DNA of 16,792 bases, from NCBI GenBank assembly GCA_007125835.1, contig SLCJ01000343.1, positions 1 to 16,792 on the forward strand, given 5' to 3'. This document shows, piece after piece, positions 6,808-14,848 of the stretch. Source of the stretch: Verrucomicrobiales bacterium (GTDB lineage: Bacteria > Verrucomicrobiota > Verrucomicrobiia > Verrucomicrobiales > SLCJ01). Within the stretch, counting starts at the first letter, position 1, and the number at the start of each line of letters is the position of its first letter. Both the position numbers and the translations under genes were made by a program. The notes below the pieces were generated by a model. The model made no database searches and was not told where the DNA came from. It saw nothing but the letters and a program-made list of their open reading frames with translations.

Positions 6808-7686
6808 ATGGCTCTACAGAAAGCAGTTGTGCAGGTGCCGGCGAGCACCAGCAATCTGGGCCCGGGCTACGATTGCCTGGGCTTGGCGCTGAAAATCTAC
6901 AACCGGGTGACTGTCGAACGCGCGCCACAGGGATCTCCTCCTCAGTGTGAACCGCACCACCCGATGGTCGCGGAAGCCGGCGAAGCATATTTCCGGCGCT
7001 CGCGCCGCGATCCGTTCGCCTATCACTGGAGCGTGGAGGGCGAGGTTCCGGTTTCGCGCGGACTGGGCAGCAGTGTCACCTTGCGGCTTGGGATCCTTTG
7101 CGGGCTCAACGCCCTCACCGGTTCGCCGCTGGACCAGCGCCACCTTTTCGAGATTTGCTCGGAGTTAGAAGGCCACCCGGACAATGCCGGTCCCGCAAGT
7201 TTTGGTGGGTTTGTGGTCGCTGACGCCCATTTCGACTACTACCAATTTGATGTCGAGGAGGCCCTCCGCTTTGTGCTGTTGATTCCAGACTACGAGGTAC
7301 TCACCGAGGAGGCGCGCAAGCTGATGCCTTCGACCATCGCCCACGGCCAGGCGGTGGCGAACACGGGCAATGCCTGCAAAATCACCGCAGCCATCGCCAC
7401 GCGTCAGTACCACCAACTTCGTGGGAACTTCGAGGACTACCTTCACCAGCCCTACCGCAGCAACCTCGTTCCCGGCCTGCAGGAAATCATTGATGCCGGC
7501 AAGGCTGTGGGAGCCATCGGCGGGTTTCTCTCTGGTTCCGGATCGACCATTGCCTGCCTTACCCTGCGTGACGACGGCGAAAAAATTGGCCAGGCGATGC
7601 GCATGGCCCACCCCTCTGTCCGCGAGGCGGAAGTCCGCATCGTCACCGCCGACAACGACGGAGCACGCGTCCTGTTCACCGAATGA
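6808..7686 (+). CDS. thrB: Homoserine kinase (GHMP family)
   Basis: 292 residues, near the usual length. The enzyme phosphorylates L-homoserine with ATP in the cytoplasm, the step before threonine synthase. It shows the N-terminal GHMP strand VPASTSNLGPGYDCLGLAL (9-27), the ATP-binding loop PVSRGLGSS (81-89), the homoserine-kinase signature EGHPDNAGPA (121-130) and the C-terminal glycine motif GGFLSGSGST. The ATG at 6808 begins right before the first conserved strand and has no Shine-Dalgarno (context GGCC-ATG). The stop overlaps the start of lpxK as ATGA, so the two are translationally coupled, although their pathways are unrelated. Other GHMP kinases are less likely because of EGHPDN. Confidence 0.92.
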   Translation: MALQKAVVQVPASTSNLGPGYDCLGLALKIYNRVTVERAPQGSPPQCEPHHPMVAEAGEAYFRRSRRDPFAYHWSVEGEVPVSRGLGSSVTLRLGILCGLNALTGSPLDQRHLFEICSELEGHPDNAGPASFGGFVVADAHFDYYQFDVEEALRFVLLIPDYEVLTEEARKLMPSTIAHGQAVANTGNACKITAAIATRQYHQLRGNFEDYLHQPYRSNLVPGLQEIIDAGKAVGAIGGFLSGSGSTIACLTLRDDGEKIGQAMRMAHPSVREAEVRIVTADNDGARVLFTE

Positions 7687-8909
7687 AGGAGTGGTTGGAA
7701 CAAGTCGAGCAATACGGGATCGGCGTCATTCTCGGTCACAACCGATCGCGCCGCGCCAATCTTCTTCGTGTTGCATTGCTCCTGTTTTCCGTGCTGTATG
7801 CGGCGCTGGTCCGCCTACGGCTTCTGTTCTTCCGCCAGCGTGTGATCCGCGACCGCGACCTGGGCTGCATGGTGGTCTGCATCGGCAATCTCACCGTGGG
7901 TGGCACCGGCAAGACGCCGGTGGTGGAAATGTTCGCCCGTGCGCTGCGTGAGCGCGGGCGCAGGGTGGCTGTGCTCAGCCGCGGCTACAAGAGCGAGCGC
8001 ACCCCGCGAAAGCGCCGTTCGCCGGCTCGCCTCATCCGCGACGCGCTGGCCGGCCGCCAGCCTCCGAAACCGGAGCCGCGCATCGTGTCCGACGGCACCG
8101 ATATCCTACTCGACTCCCGGTTCGCCGGCGACGAACCCTGGATGCTCGCCCGCAACCTTCCCGGCGTACCCGTCATCGTCGACAAAGACCGTGTCAACGG
8201 CGGGCGCCACGCCATCCAGCGGCTGGGTGCCGACACCCTCCTGCTCGACGACGGCCTGCAATACCTGCGCCTTCGCCACCGCCTCGACATCGTCCTCATC
8301 GACCGCACCGCTCCATTTGGTAACGGGTTTCTGCTTCCGCGCGGCACACTCCGCGAACCTCCGCGCAGCCTGCGCCGCGCCAGTTACATCCTCATCACCA
8401 AGTGCGACGGTGCATCCAACGACGAACTCATCACCCGCATCCGCCGCCACAACCGCACCGCTGAAATCATCGAGTGCCGGCACTCCCCCCGCTATCTTGA
8501 GCACCTTGTCACGGGCGAGCGCCTCCCGGTGACCGAACTGGAGGGAAAATACGTTGGAGCCATCAGCGGCATCGCCGTGCCTCAGAGCTTTGAGGGCGGA
8601 CTGAGCCGCCTTGGTGCCCATGTCGAGGTCAAGCTCCGCTTTGCCGACCACCACCGCTTCGACGCGCCGGAAGTCACCGCCTTCATGCGCCGCTGCCTCG
8701 ACCGCGACCTGGCTATGGTCGTGACCACGGAGAAAGACGCTGTCCGCTTTCCCACGCTCGAGCGCTACGACCTTCCTCTCTACTTTTTGCGCATTGAGAT
8801 CGAGGTGATCAATGGCCACGAGCACTTCGAGGCCTGCATCGACCGCATTTGCAATCCGGCCCCCGCACCCATCCGGCGCTTGCCTTCCGCCGCATTCTCC
8901 CCATCGTAA
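7683..8909 (+). CDS. lpxK: Tetraacyldisaccharide 4'-kinase (lipid A biosynthesis)
   Basis: 408 residues. LpxK adds the 4'-phosphate to the lipid A disaccharide at the inner face of the cytoplasmic membrane. A hydrophobic N-terminal segment (about 27-50) would anchor it. The P-loop is [11 protein letters not shown] (68-78), followed by [10 protein letters not shown]. The DDGLQ motif sits in [20 protein letters not shown], and [16 protein letters not shown] is also typical of LpxK. ADHHRFD near residue 320 and TTEKDAVRF complete the family picture. Its ATG overlaps the thrB stop (ATGA at 7683-7686). The last residues and the stop lie in the first copy of a 38-bp tandem duplication, so the native C-terminus may have been altered. 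It indicates an organism with lipopolysaccharide. Confidence 0.93.
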   Translation: MKEWLEQVEQYGIGVILGHNRSRRANLLRVALLLFSVLYAALVRLRLLFFRQRVIRDRDLGCMVVCIGNLTVGGTGKTPVVEMFARALRERGRRVAVLSRGYKSERTPRKRRSPARLIRDALAGRQPPKPEPRIVSDGTDILLDSRFAGDEPWMLARNLPGVPVIVDKDRVNGGRHAIQRLGADTLLLDDGLQYLRLRHRLDIVLIDRTAPFGNGFLLPRGTLREPPRSLRRASYILITKCDGASNDELITRIRRHNRTAEIIECRHSPRYLEHLVTGERLPVTELEGKYVGAISGIAVPQSFEGGLSRLGAHVEVKLRFADHHRFDAPEVTAFMRRCLDRDLAMVVTTEKDAVRFPTLERYDLPLYFLRIEIEVINGHEHFEACIDRICNPAPAPIRRLPSAAFSPS

Positions 8910-8957
8910 TCCGCCATCCGCCTTCCGCCGCATTCTCCCCATCGTAATCCGCCATCC
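8882..8957 (+). repeat. Perfect 38-bp tandem duplication at the lpxK 3' end
   Basis: Bases 8882-8919 are repeated without a mismatch at 8920-8957, and the next three bases (GCC) match again. The first copy contains the lpxK stop TAA (8907-8909); the second copy carries the same TAA at 8945-8947. It fills the gap between lpxK and the glycosyltransferase, and looks like a recent slippage or unequal-exchange event. Confidence 0.95.
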
Positions 8958-8966
8958 GCCCCACCC

Positions 8967-9695
8967 ATGCTCCGAGGAAAGAAAATCGCCGTCACCATGC
9001 CCGCGTACTACGCGGAGAAAACCGTCGAGCGCACCTACCGCCAGATCCCGCTCGACATCGTCGATCACGTGATTCTCGTCGACGACGCCTCAAAGGACCG
9101 CACCTACGAAATTGCCAAGTCACTCGGCATCGAGGCCTACCGCAACGAAAAGAACCGCAACTACGGAGGCAACGTCAAGCGCTGCCTCTCGCTTGGCCTG
9201 GAGAGTGGAGCCGACATCGTCATCCTCCTCCACCCCGACTGCCAGTACACCCCCCAGCTGGTCATTGCGATGGCCGCGATGCTCATCGACACGCCTTACG
9301 ACCTCTGCCTCGCATCGCGCGTGTCTGGCCGGGGTGCTCTCTCCGGCGGCATGCCCGTGTGGAAATATCTGGCCAACCTTGGACTCACGAATTTCATGGA
9401 CGTATGCCTCGGCTGCCGGCACACGGAATACCACACCGGCTACCGCGCCTACACCCGCGAGCTGCTTGAGAAAGTTCCCTTCACCACCCATTCCGACGAC
9501 TTCATCTTCGACAACGAAACCCTCGTCGCCGCCATGGACCACGGCTTCAAAACCTGTGAAGTCACCTGCCCCACCGTCTACGAGGAGGACAGCAGCTCGA
9601 TCAGTTTCGCGCGCAGCGTTCGTTACGGGCTGGCCTGCGTCGGCGTGAGCGTGCCCTATCTGTTTCGCCGCATCGGACGCCGCATGGGCGGATGA
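8967..9695 (+). CDS. Family 2 glycosyltransferase, dolichyl-phosphate-mannose-synthase-like
   Basis: 242 residues, a single GT-A domain without a C-terminal membrane segment. The nucleotide-sugar fold starts KIAVTMPAYYAEKTVE (6-21), with LVDDASKDRT (37-46) binding the nucleotide. HPDCQY (89-94) takes the place of the DxD metal motif, with Asp91 kept and His in place of the first Asp, a known variant of this subfamily. HTGYRAYTRELLE (near 155-167) and the FDNETLVAA segment resemble the acceptor region of DPM1-type enzymes. The substrate is unknown; an undecaprenyl-phosphate or cell-envelope sugar would fit next to lpxK. The ATG at 8967 lies nine bases after the 38-bp repeat and has a CACCC-ATG context without a Shine-Dalgarno. 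Confidence 0.87.
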   Translation: MLRGKKIAVTMPAYYAEKTVERTYRQIPLDIVDHVILVDDASKDRTYEIAKSLGIEAYRNEKNRNYGGNVKRCLSLGLESGADIVILLHPDCQYTPQLVIAMAAMLIDTPYDLCLASRVSGRGALSGGMPVWKYLANLGLTNFMDVCLGCRHTEYHTGYRAYTRELLEKVPFTTHSDDFIFDNETLVAAMDHGFKTCEVTCPTVYEEDSSSISFARSVRYGLACVGVSVPYLFRRIGRRMGG

Positions 9696-9707
9696 ATCCC
9701 GCCCTCG

Positions 9708-10322
9708 ATGAACACCCTATCCGCCGATTTTTTCCAGCAGGACCCCGTAACCTGTGCCCGCGCGCTGGTGGGCTGCCTCGTGATCTCTGGAGAGTGCGCG
9801 GGTCGTATCGTCGAGACCGAGGCCTACTCGGCTGAAAACGACGACGCCTGCCACACAGCCACCCGCCCCTCCGCCCGGGCATTTATCGCCGCCCATCCAC
9901 CCGGCGCCGCGTACGTCTACCTCAACTACGGCGTGCACTGGATGCTCAATACCTTGGTCAAACCCACCGGCACCCCCCATGGCTTCGTCCTGATCCGCGC
10001 CCTCGAACCCCTGCAAGGCATTCCCCTGATGGCCCGCCGCAGAAAAGCCGCCCGAAAAACTCCGCCACCGAAAAACGACACGCGCTGGCTTTGCTCGGGC
10101 CCGGGACGTCTGGCCGCCGCCCTCGCCATCCGCCAATCACACCACGGCACCGACCTCTGCAATCCGGACGCGCCCCTTCGGTTCGCCCCACGCCCCGCAT
10201 CCTCCCCTGCCCCAGGCATCCTCGCCTCGCCACGAATCGGCATCACCCGCGCCACCGATCTTGCGTGGCGTTTCACCGAAAAAGACAGCCCCTTCGTCTC
10301 GGTGCCGGCGCGCGGAAAGTAG
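9708..10322 (+). CDS. mpg: 3-methyladenine DNA glycosylase (AAG/MPG family)
   Basis: 204 residues, normal for bacterial AAG enzymes. It removes alkylated purines in base excision repair. RIVETEAYS (33-41) holds the catalytic Glu38 and the neighbouring Tyr40 that stacks on the flipped base. YVYLNYGVHWMLN corresponds to the segment carrying the intercalating tyrosine, and SGPGRLAAAL is the conserved C-terminal half motif. The gene follows the glycosyltransferase by 12 bases, so it is probably the last gene of the thrB-lpxK-GT run. An intrinsic terminator lies about 100 bases after the stop. No ribosome site is evident before the ATG. Confidence 0.93.
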   Translation: MNTLSADFFQQDPVTCARALVGCLVISGECAGRIVETEAYSAENDDACHTATRPSARAFIAAHPPGAAYVYLNYGVHWMLNTLVKPTGTPHGFVLIRALEPLQGIPLMARRRKAARKTPPPKNDTRWLCSGPGRLAAALAIRQSHHGTDLCNPDAPLRFAPRPASSPAPGILASPRIGITRATDLAWRFTEKDSPFVSVPARGK

Positions 10323-10365
10323 GGGTGGGGCAAACTCCACCCGCTGCGCTTCGCGCACTTTTCCG

Positions 10366-10431
10366 GTTGCTCTGCGGCAGAACCGAGCCACAACCGACTC
10401 CACCGCAAACTTCACGATCAGCAGGGCTTGA
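10366..10431 (+). pseudogene. Fragment resembling the first codons of aguB (N-carbamoylputrescine amidase)
   Basis: Read in one frame this gives VALRQNRATTDSTANF, which aligns without gaps to IALLQNRATADPAENL at the start of the intact aguB 1.2 kb downstream. By hand, bases 10367-10413 match 11581-11627 at 37 of 47 positions, including 12 in a row. Several differences fall in third codon positions, which suggests ancient coding homology rather than chance. The frame has no ATG and meets TGA at 10429-10431, inside the mpg terminator. It is either a relic of a second amidase gene or of a duplication that accompanied insertion of the rlo cassette. Confidence 0.55.
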
Positions 10432-10442
10432 AAGCCCTTTTT
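10423..10442 (+). terminator. Intrinsic terminator of the thrB-lpxK-GT-mpg run
   Basis: AGGGCTT (10423-10429) pairs with AAGCCCT (10432-10438) around GA. The stem ends in a run of T (10438-10442). It lies 100 bases after the mpg stop and just before the decayed rlo cassette. Confidence 0.8.
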
Positions 10443-10501
10443 CGAAAAAACCCCTCAAAACCGCTTTGATTTCCCTAATTCAAGCCTGAACTGACATCCA
10501 G

Positions 10502-10654
10502 ATACTGCTGGATTTCCAAGTTGCCAACTACCGCTAAAAGCCACCGGGCAAGAAAGAGTCTCTGGTGCGTGGATACCTTTCAGGCCGCTACGGGGGAATC
10601 CCCTACATTCCCGAAGGTCTCTTCGCACCTGATGAAACCGGGGTAGAGGAGTAA
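10502..10654 (+). pseudogene. Remnant of an RloA/AbiLi-like AAA-family ATPase (internal deletion)
   Basis: In one frame the sequence gives ILLDFQVANYR, then a stop (TAA 10535-10537), then 38 residues ending at TAA 10652-10654 and containing ESLVRGYLSGRYGGIPYIPE. The first part matches the N-terminus of the ATPases that pair with RloB (typically M-L-L-x-F-x-V-x-N-[FY]-R-S); an ATA stands where the ATG would be. The second part matches their usual C-terminal end (GRYGAxPxxxE). The whole P-loop, signature and Walker B core is missing, so roughly 1 kb appears to be deleted. It precedes the rloB-like gene by 11 bases, the expected order of the two-gene cassette. It cannot encode an ATPase. Confidence 0.72.
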
Positions 10655-10665
10655 GCCGTCATCCC

Positions 10666-11409
10666 ATGAAAAAGCCGCGGCGTCGAGATCTCAAAAGTCA
10701 CTTTGGCGGAGGGTTCATCCAGGAATCGTTCGCCCGCCCCACCGCACAATCCAAGCCTCCGAAAAGCATCCTAATTGTCACCGAAGGGCGCAATACGGAA
10801 CCGCTCAACCTGAGGACCCTCGCCGCCCATTGGAGCCTACACCCTCATGTGACCACCATCGAGCCCGGTGGCGAGGGCATTCCGGCCAATCTCGTTAAAT
10901 AGGCTTTGGATGTGTGGGAGCAAAGGGCCGAGTACGACAAAAATGACAAGCTCCCTTACAATGCACTCAGGGAATTTGACGAAACCTGGATTGTTTTTGA
11001 CACCGAGCACGCCAAAAGGCAAGGTCGCCTGAAGGATGGCATTCGAATGGCTGTGGAACATGGAATCCAGATTGCCCACAGCAGTCCATGTTTCGAGTTC
11101 TGGCTCTCTCTCCATTACGAGCTGAAGGCACGCCCTATGACCACAAGCAGGCAAGCCTGTGCCTTGTTCGAAGAAGTGGCCGGTTTGAAAAAGGGCAGCT
11201 ATTCGAAAACCACGGGTGCCGCATCGAACCTCATCCATAGACTCATCTTCCTCGTGCCAACCGCAGTGCGAAACGCGGAGCGACTTCCACAGCATCAGTA
11301 CCTCGACGCCTTTCCCGCCACACCCTCCACGTCGGTCCAAAGCCTCGTCCGATCCATGCACGAGACACTGCCGGAGGCGATGAAGGATCGTTTTCCTCTG
11401 CCACAATAA
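10666..11409 (+). pseudogene. RloB/AbiLii-like TOPRIM-type defence protein interrupted by an amber codon
   Basis: The frame would give 247 residues but has TAG at codon 79 (10900-10902); reading continues in the same frame to TAA at 11407-11409. A CAG-to-TAG change would explain it. The first part begins with the basic, Arg-rich leader common in RloB proteins, then ILIVTEG (35-41) with the presumed TOPRIM Glu40. After the stop, FDETWIVFDTEH (104-115) supplies the second acidic site (Asp112-Thr-Glu114) and SSPCFEFWLSLHYE the RloB signature. Partner ATPases plus RloB occur in phage-defence loci such as AbiL of lactococci. With the ATPase deleted and this codon present the pair is probably dead; amber readthrough or restart at TTG 10906 cannot be excluded. 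Confidence 0.8.
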
Positions 11410-11570
11410 AAGTAGCAAATGTTAATATTCAGCGATCGATTTTGGGGAATTTGCGCTCAAAGTCAGGGGGGCATCTCCGAGTTCCGAAAGCAGCGAGGTT
11501 ATGGCATGCGGGAAGTTCAAGGGGGCTAATTTCCGGATGCCCAGCGGCACAATCGGGCTATTGTTTTCCC

Positions 11571-12452
11571 ATGCCACGCATTGCCCTGCTGCAAAACCGA
11601 GCCACAGCCGATCCCGCCGAAAATCTCGCCGGCACCATCGAATCACTTCGCGAGGCCGCCGCCGCCGGAGCCCAAATCATCTGTACTCAGGAAATGTGCA
11701 CCACCCTCTATTTCTGCCGCGATCAGGATTCCGCCCACTTCGACCTCGCCGAGCCCATGCCCGGTCCGGCCACGCAAGCCTTCCAAAAGGCCGCCGCCGA
11801 AGCCGGGGTTGTCGTGGTGGCCGCCGCCTTCGAGCGGCGCGCCCCGGGCCTCCATCACAACACCGCCGCCATTATCGATGCCGACGGCGCGCTCCTTGGC
11901 CTCTACCGCAAAATGCACATTCCCCAGGATCCCGGGTTTGAGGAGAAATTCTATTTCACGCCGGGCGACACGGGTTACCGCGCCTGGCGCACGCGCTTCG
12001 GCACCATCGGTGTGCTGATCTGTTGGGATCAGTGGTTTCCCGAAGCCGCCCGCCTCACGGCAATGCAGGGCGCACACATCCTCTTTTACCCCACCGCCAT
12101 CGGTTGGCTGCCGGAGGAAAAGCAGGCCCTCGGGGAACGCCAGCACTCTGCCTGGGAAACCGTTCAGCGCGGACACGCCATTGCCAACGGCTGCTACGTC
12201 GCCGCCGCCAACCGCACCGGCACCGAGGGCCACACAGAATTCTGGGGGCGATCCTTTGTCGCCGACTACTGCGGCGAGGTCACCGCCCGCGCCGCCACCG
12301 CCGAAGAGCGAATCCTCTACGCCGACTGCGATTTTGCCGCCATGGAGGAGCATCGACGCATGTGGCCCTTCTTCCGCGACCGCCGCATCGATTCCTACCA
12401 AGGCCTCCTCCAGCGCTGGGGCACAGCGGCCGACCATCCCAGCCAGCCATGA
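11571..12452 (+). CDS. aguB: N-carbamoylputrescine amidase
   Basis: 293 residues, carbon-nitrogen hydrolase (nitrilase) superfamily. It converts N-carbamoylputrescine to putrescine, CO2 and ammonia. The catalytic triad is visible: Glu41 in CTQEMC, Lys114 in YRKMHIP and Cys151 in LICWDQWFPE. HIPQDPGFEEKFYF and the ending IDSYQGLL are typical of this subfamily rather than of other nitrilases. A longer frame opens upstream with TTG at 11442, but the added residues are not family-like, and the ATG at 11571 starts directly at the first conserved strand (context TTCCC-ATG, no Shine-Dalgarno). The 161 bases before it carry no gene. It overlaps aguA by ATGA. A diverged copy of its first codons lies upstream of the rlo remnants. 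Confidence 0.93.
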   Translation: MPRIALLQNRATADPAENLAGTIESLREAAAAGAQIICTQEMCTTLYFCRDQDSAHFDLAEPMPGPATQAFQKAAAEAGVVVVAAAFERRAPGLHHNTAAIIDADGALLGLYRKMHIPQDPGFEEKFYFTPGDTGYRAWRTRFGTIGVLICWDQWFPEAARLTAMQGAHILFYPTAIGWLPEEKQALGERQHSAWETVQRGHAIANGCYVAAANRTGTEGHTEFWGRSFVADYCGEVTARAATAEERILYADCDFAAMEEHRRMWPFFRDRRIDSYQGLLQRWGTAADHPSQP

Positions 12453-13519
12453 GCGCACCGCCACAGACACCCACCGCCGCGGTCGCAGGCTTCACCATGC
12501 CTGCGGAGTGGGAGCCCCAGGAGGCTGTCTGGATGAGCTGGCCGGTTGACCCCCGCCTCTGGCCCGGCCGCCTCGAAGCCATCCAAGGCATCCTCGCCAA
12601 CCTCGCCGCCGCCCTGGCCCGACACATCAACGTGCGCATCAACGCAGATCCCGCACACCACGCCGGAATCCGCAGGGCTCTCAAATCCTCCCGGGCCGAC
12701 ACACTGGCCATCGAACTTTTCCCCCACCCCACCAACGACGTGTGGTGCCGCGACCACGGCCCCACCTTTGTCCGCCACCGCGACACTGGCGAGATTGCGC
12801 TCGTCGATTGGACATTCAACGCCTGGGGCGAAAAATTCGAACCTCACAACCTCGACAACGAAGTGCCGCAGCGTATCGCCGAATCCCTCGGCCTGCGCCG
12901 CTTCCCGGTCAACTTCACCTTCGAGGGCGGCGGCCTCGAAGCCGACGGCGAGGGCCGCATCCTCACCACCGAATCCGTAGCCCTCAACCCGAACCGCAAC
13001 CCGGGGATCATGCGCAGCCAAGCTGATGAAATCCTTCGCCAATCCCTCGGCGCGGATGAAATCATCTGGTTGCCCTCCGGACTGGAAGGCGACGACACCG
13101 ACGGCCACATCGACACGCTCACCCGCTTCACCGCTCCGGGCACCCTCCTCACGGCCGTGGAGCCCAATCGCAGCGACCCAAACCACGCCATACTCGAACA
13201 AAACAAACAGCTCCTCATCGACGCCGGCCTGGAGGTCATTGACCTGCCACAGCCGCCGCCCATCCCGGCACCTTCCGGGTGGCGCGAGTCCCGCCTCCCC
13301 GGCACCTATGCCAATTTCCTCATCACCAACGGCGCGGTGCTAGCCCCGGTGTATGGATTTCGGAAAGAGGACGACCATGCCCTAGGCATTCTGCGCCAGG
13401 CATTTCCCGGGCACAAAGTCACCCCATTCGACTGCCGCGAAATCCTGCTCGAAGGTGGAGCCATTCACTGTCTCACCCAGCAACAGCCCGCCGCCACCAC
13501 CCCCCAAGACCGCGCCTGA
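12449..13519 (+). CDS. aguA: Agmatine deiminase
   Basis: 356 residues, peptidylarginine-deiminase fold. It hydrolyses agmatine to N-carbamoylputrescine and ammonia, supplying the substrate of the upstream aguB product. Conserved blocks are MPAEWEPQEAVWMSWP at the N-terminus, NDVWCRDHGPTFV, NFTFEGGGLEADGEG, GDDTDGHIDTLTRF with the catalytic His and Asp, and GGAIHCLTQQQP with catalytic Cys341. The start overlaps the aguB stop (ATGA at 12449-12452), fixing the ATG against a longer frame reaching back to 12023. Agmatine could come from arginine decarboxylase encoded elsewhere; neither speA nor a transporter is in the window. Confidence 0.95.
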   Translation: MSAPPQTPTAAVAGFTMPAEWEPQEAVWMSWPVDPRLWPGRLEAIQGILANLAAALARHINVRINADPAHHAGIRRALKSSRADTLAIELFPHPTNDVWCRDHGPTFVRHRDTGEIALVDWTFNAWGEKFEPHNLDNEVPQRIAESLGLRRFPVNFTFEGGGLEADGEGRILTTESVALNPNRNPGIMRSQADEILRQSLGADEIIWLPSGLEGDDTDGHIDTLTRFTAPGTLLTAVEPNRSDPNHAILEQNKQLLIDAGLEVIDLPQPPPIPAPSGWRESRLPGTYANFLITNGAVLAPVYGFRKEDDHALGILRQAFPGHKVTPFDCREILLEGGAIHCLTQQQPAATTPQDRA

Positions 13520-13581
13520 TTTTGTAAAAATGGAAAATTCGCGGACAACTTCGGACATTCCGGAGCGTTTATGTAGATGCA

Positions 13582-14781
13582 ATGAACAAGCAGACCCTCA
13601 TCATCATCGGCGTCGTCTGGGCGGGCAGTGTGGCAGGTGCATACTGGACCGGCTCCCGCGGCCAGGCCCCGGCATCGACCGCCGACACCACGGCAACGGC
13701 CCCTGCCGCTGGCACATCATCCGTATCCTCGTCCCGCGCGCCCTGGTCCTCTGGGAGCAGCTCCGGACAAGTTGAGGAGGGAGGCTCATCATCCGCAGTT
13801 TCTTCTCCGGCTCGCGCACTGACTCGATTTAAATCGGCGGGCAATATCACCAATGCCCTCGACCGGCAACGCGCCTTCCTCGAAGCCATCGAAAGCATGG
13901 ACTCCGAGGCCTTTGCCGAAGCCGCCCAGTGGCTCAGCGAAAATGGAGGTGGTATGGAAAACCGCATTCAATCGTACAACCTGATGTACGCATGGGGCAA
14001 AACCGACCCGGAAGCGGCACTCGCCTGGGCCGCTGAAAACGACCCACGCCGCAACGCCGCGCCCGCCCTCATTTCATGGGCCGAGAACGACCCCATCCGC
14101 GCCGCCGAATGGGCGCGCGAGAACCCAACCGCCGGCGGCGGCTGGCAGGCCCGCGGTGGCGGTGATTCCGAAAATTGGAGTATGGTCAGCGTAATCAACG
14201 GCGCAGCCCGCACCAATCCCACCGTAGCCGCCGAACTCGTATCTACCATGGAATTCGGTCGCGCCCGCGGAGCCGCCCTCAACACCGTGCTTGATACTTA
14301 CTGGGAAAGCAATCCGGAGGCTGCGCGCCAGTGGGTTCTCTCCCTCGAAGACGAGCGCCTGCGTGCCGGAGCTGCTTCCAGCGTCGCGTCGCGCATGGCG
14401 GCAGACAACCCGCAGCAGGCCCTCCAATGGGCCTCACGCCAAGCTGATTCGGATGCAAGATCACGCGCCACATCTTCGGCGGTCTCCACATGGGCCCGCC
14501 AGGATCCCAATGCCGCAGGCACCTGGCTCAGTTCTCAGCCCTCCGGCCCTGAATACGACGCCACCCGCGCCGCTTTCGCCACCACCATCCGCCGCGACGA
14601 TCCCGCCGCCGCCGTGGCTTGGACTGCCACCATCACCGACGGCAGCACACGCGAACGCGCCCTGGTGAACATCGCCCAAGGCTGGATGCGCGACGATGCG
14701 GATACCGCCCGCGCCTACCTTTCCCAGCAACCAGATCTGCCACGATCCGTTCAGCGCGTCATCCGTGGCCGCGGTAACTAG
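13582..14781 (+). CDS. Membrane-anchored or secreted protein with eight ~32-residue W/DP helical repeats
   Basis: 399 residues, function unknown. Residues 5-23 (TLIIIGVVWAG and following) form an uncleaved anchor or signal segment; a Ser/Thr/Ala/Pro-rich linker follows to about residue 75. From about 130 to the end there are roughly eight degenerate units, each opening with Trp or Tyr, then an acidic DP or NP pair, then AAxxW (for example WARQDPNAAGTWL and YWESNPEAARQWV) and a second Ala-rich helix. This pattern suggests an alpha-solenoid like TPR or HEAT repeats, probably a periplasmic protein-binding scaffold. The gene is 62 bases after aguA, so co-transcription is possible, and it is followed by a terminator. 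No catalytic motif is visible. Confidence 0.8.
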   Translation: MNKQTLIIIGVVWAGSVAGAYWTGSRGQAPASTADTTATAPAAGTSSVSSSRAPWSSGSSSGQVEEGGSSSAVSSPARALTRFKSAGNITNALDRQRAFLEAIESMDSEAFAEAAQWLSENGGGMENRIQSYNLMYAWGKTDPEAALAWAAENDPRRNAAPALISWAENDPIRAAEWARENPTAGGGWQARGGGDSENWSMVSVINGAARTNPTVAAELVSTMEFGRARGAALNTVLDTYWESNPEAARQWVLSLEDERLRAGAASSVASRMAADNPQQALQWASRQADSDARSRATSSAVSTWARQDPNAAGTWLSSQPSGPEYDATRAAFATTIRRDDPAAAVAWTATITDGSTRERALVNIAQGWMRDDADTARAYLSQQPDLPRSVQRVIRGRGN

Positions 14782-14848
14782 TAAGGCAAACCTCGTTTCA
14801 AACCGCCCCCCACTTGGCGTCAAACTGTGGCGGAGATCTGAAGTGAAT

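Noticed and set aside
8106..9068. 320-residue minus-strand open frame over lpxK and the glycosyltransferase start
   Set aside because: It is antisense to two well-supported genes and crosses the 38-bp repeat; its composition mirrors the sense codons.
11442..11570. N-terminal extension of the amidase gene from TTG 11442
   Set aside because: The extra 43 residues are not family-like; homologues start at the ATG at 11571.
12023..12448. N-terminal extension of agmatine deiminase back to 12023
   Set aside because: It overlaps aguB out of frame and is Arg/His-rich shadow sequence; the ATGA overlap at 12449 gives the true start.
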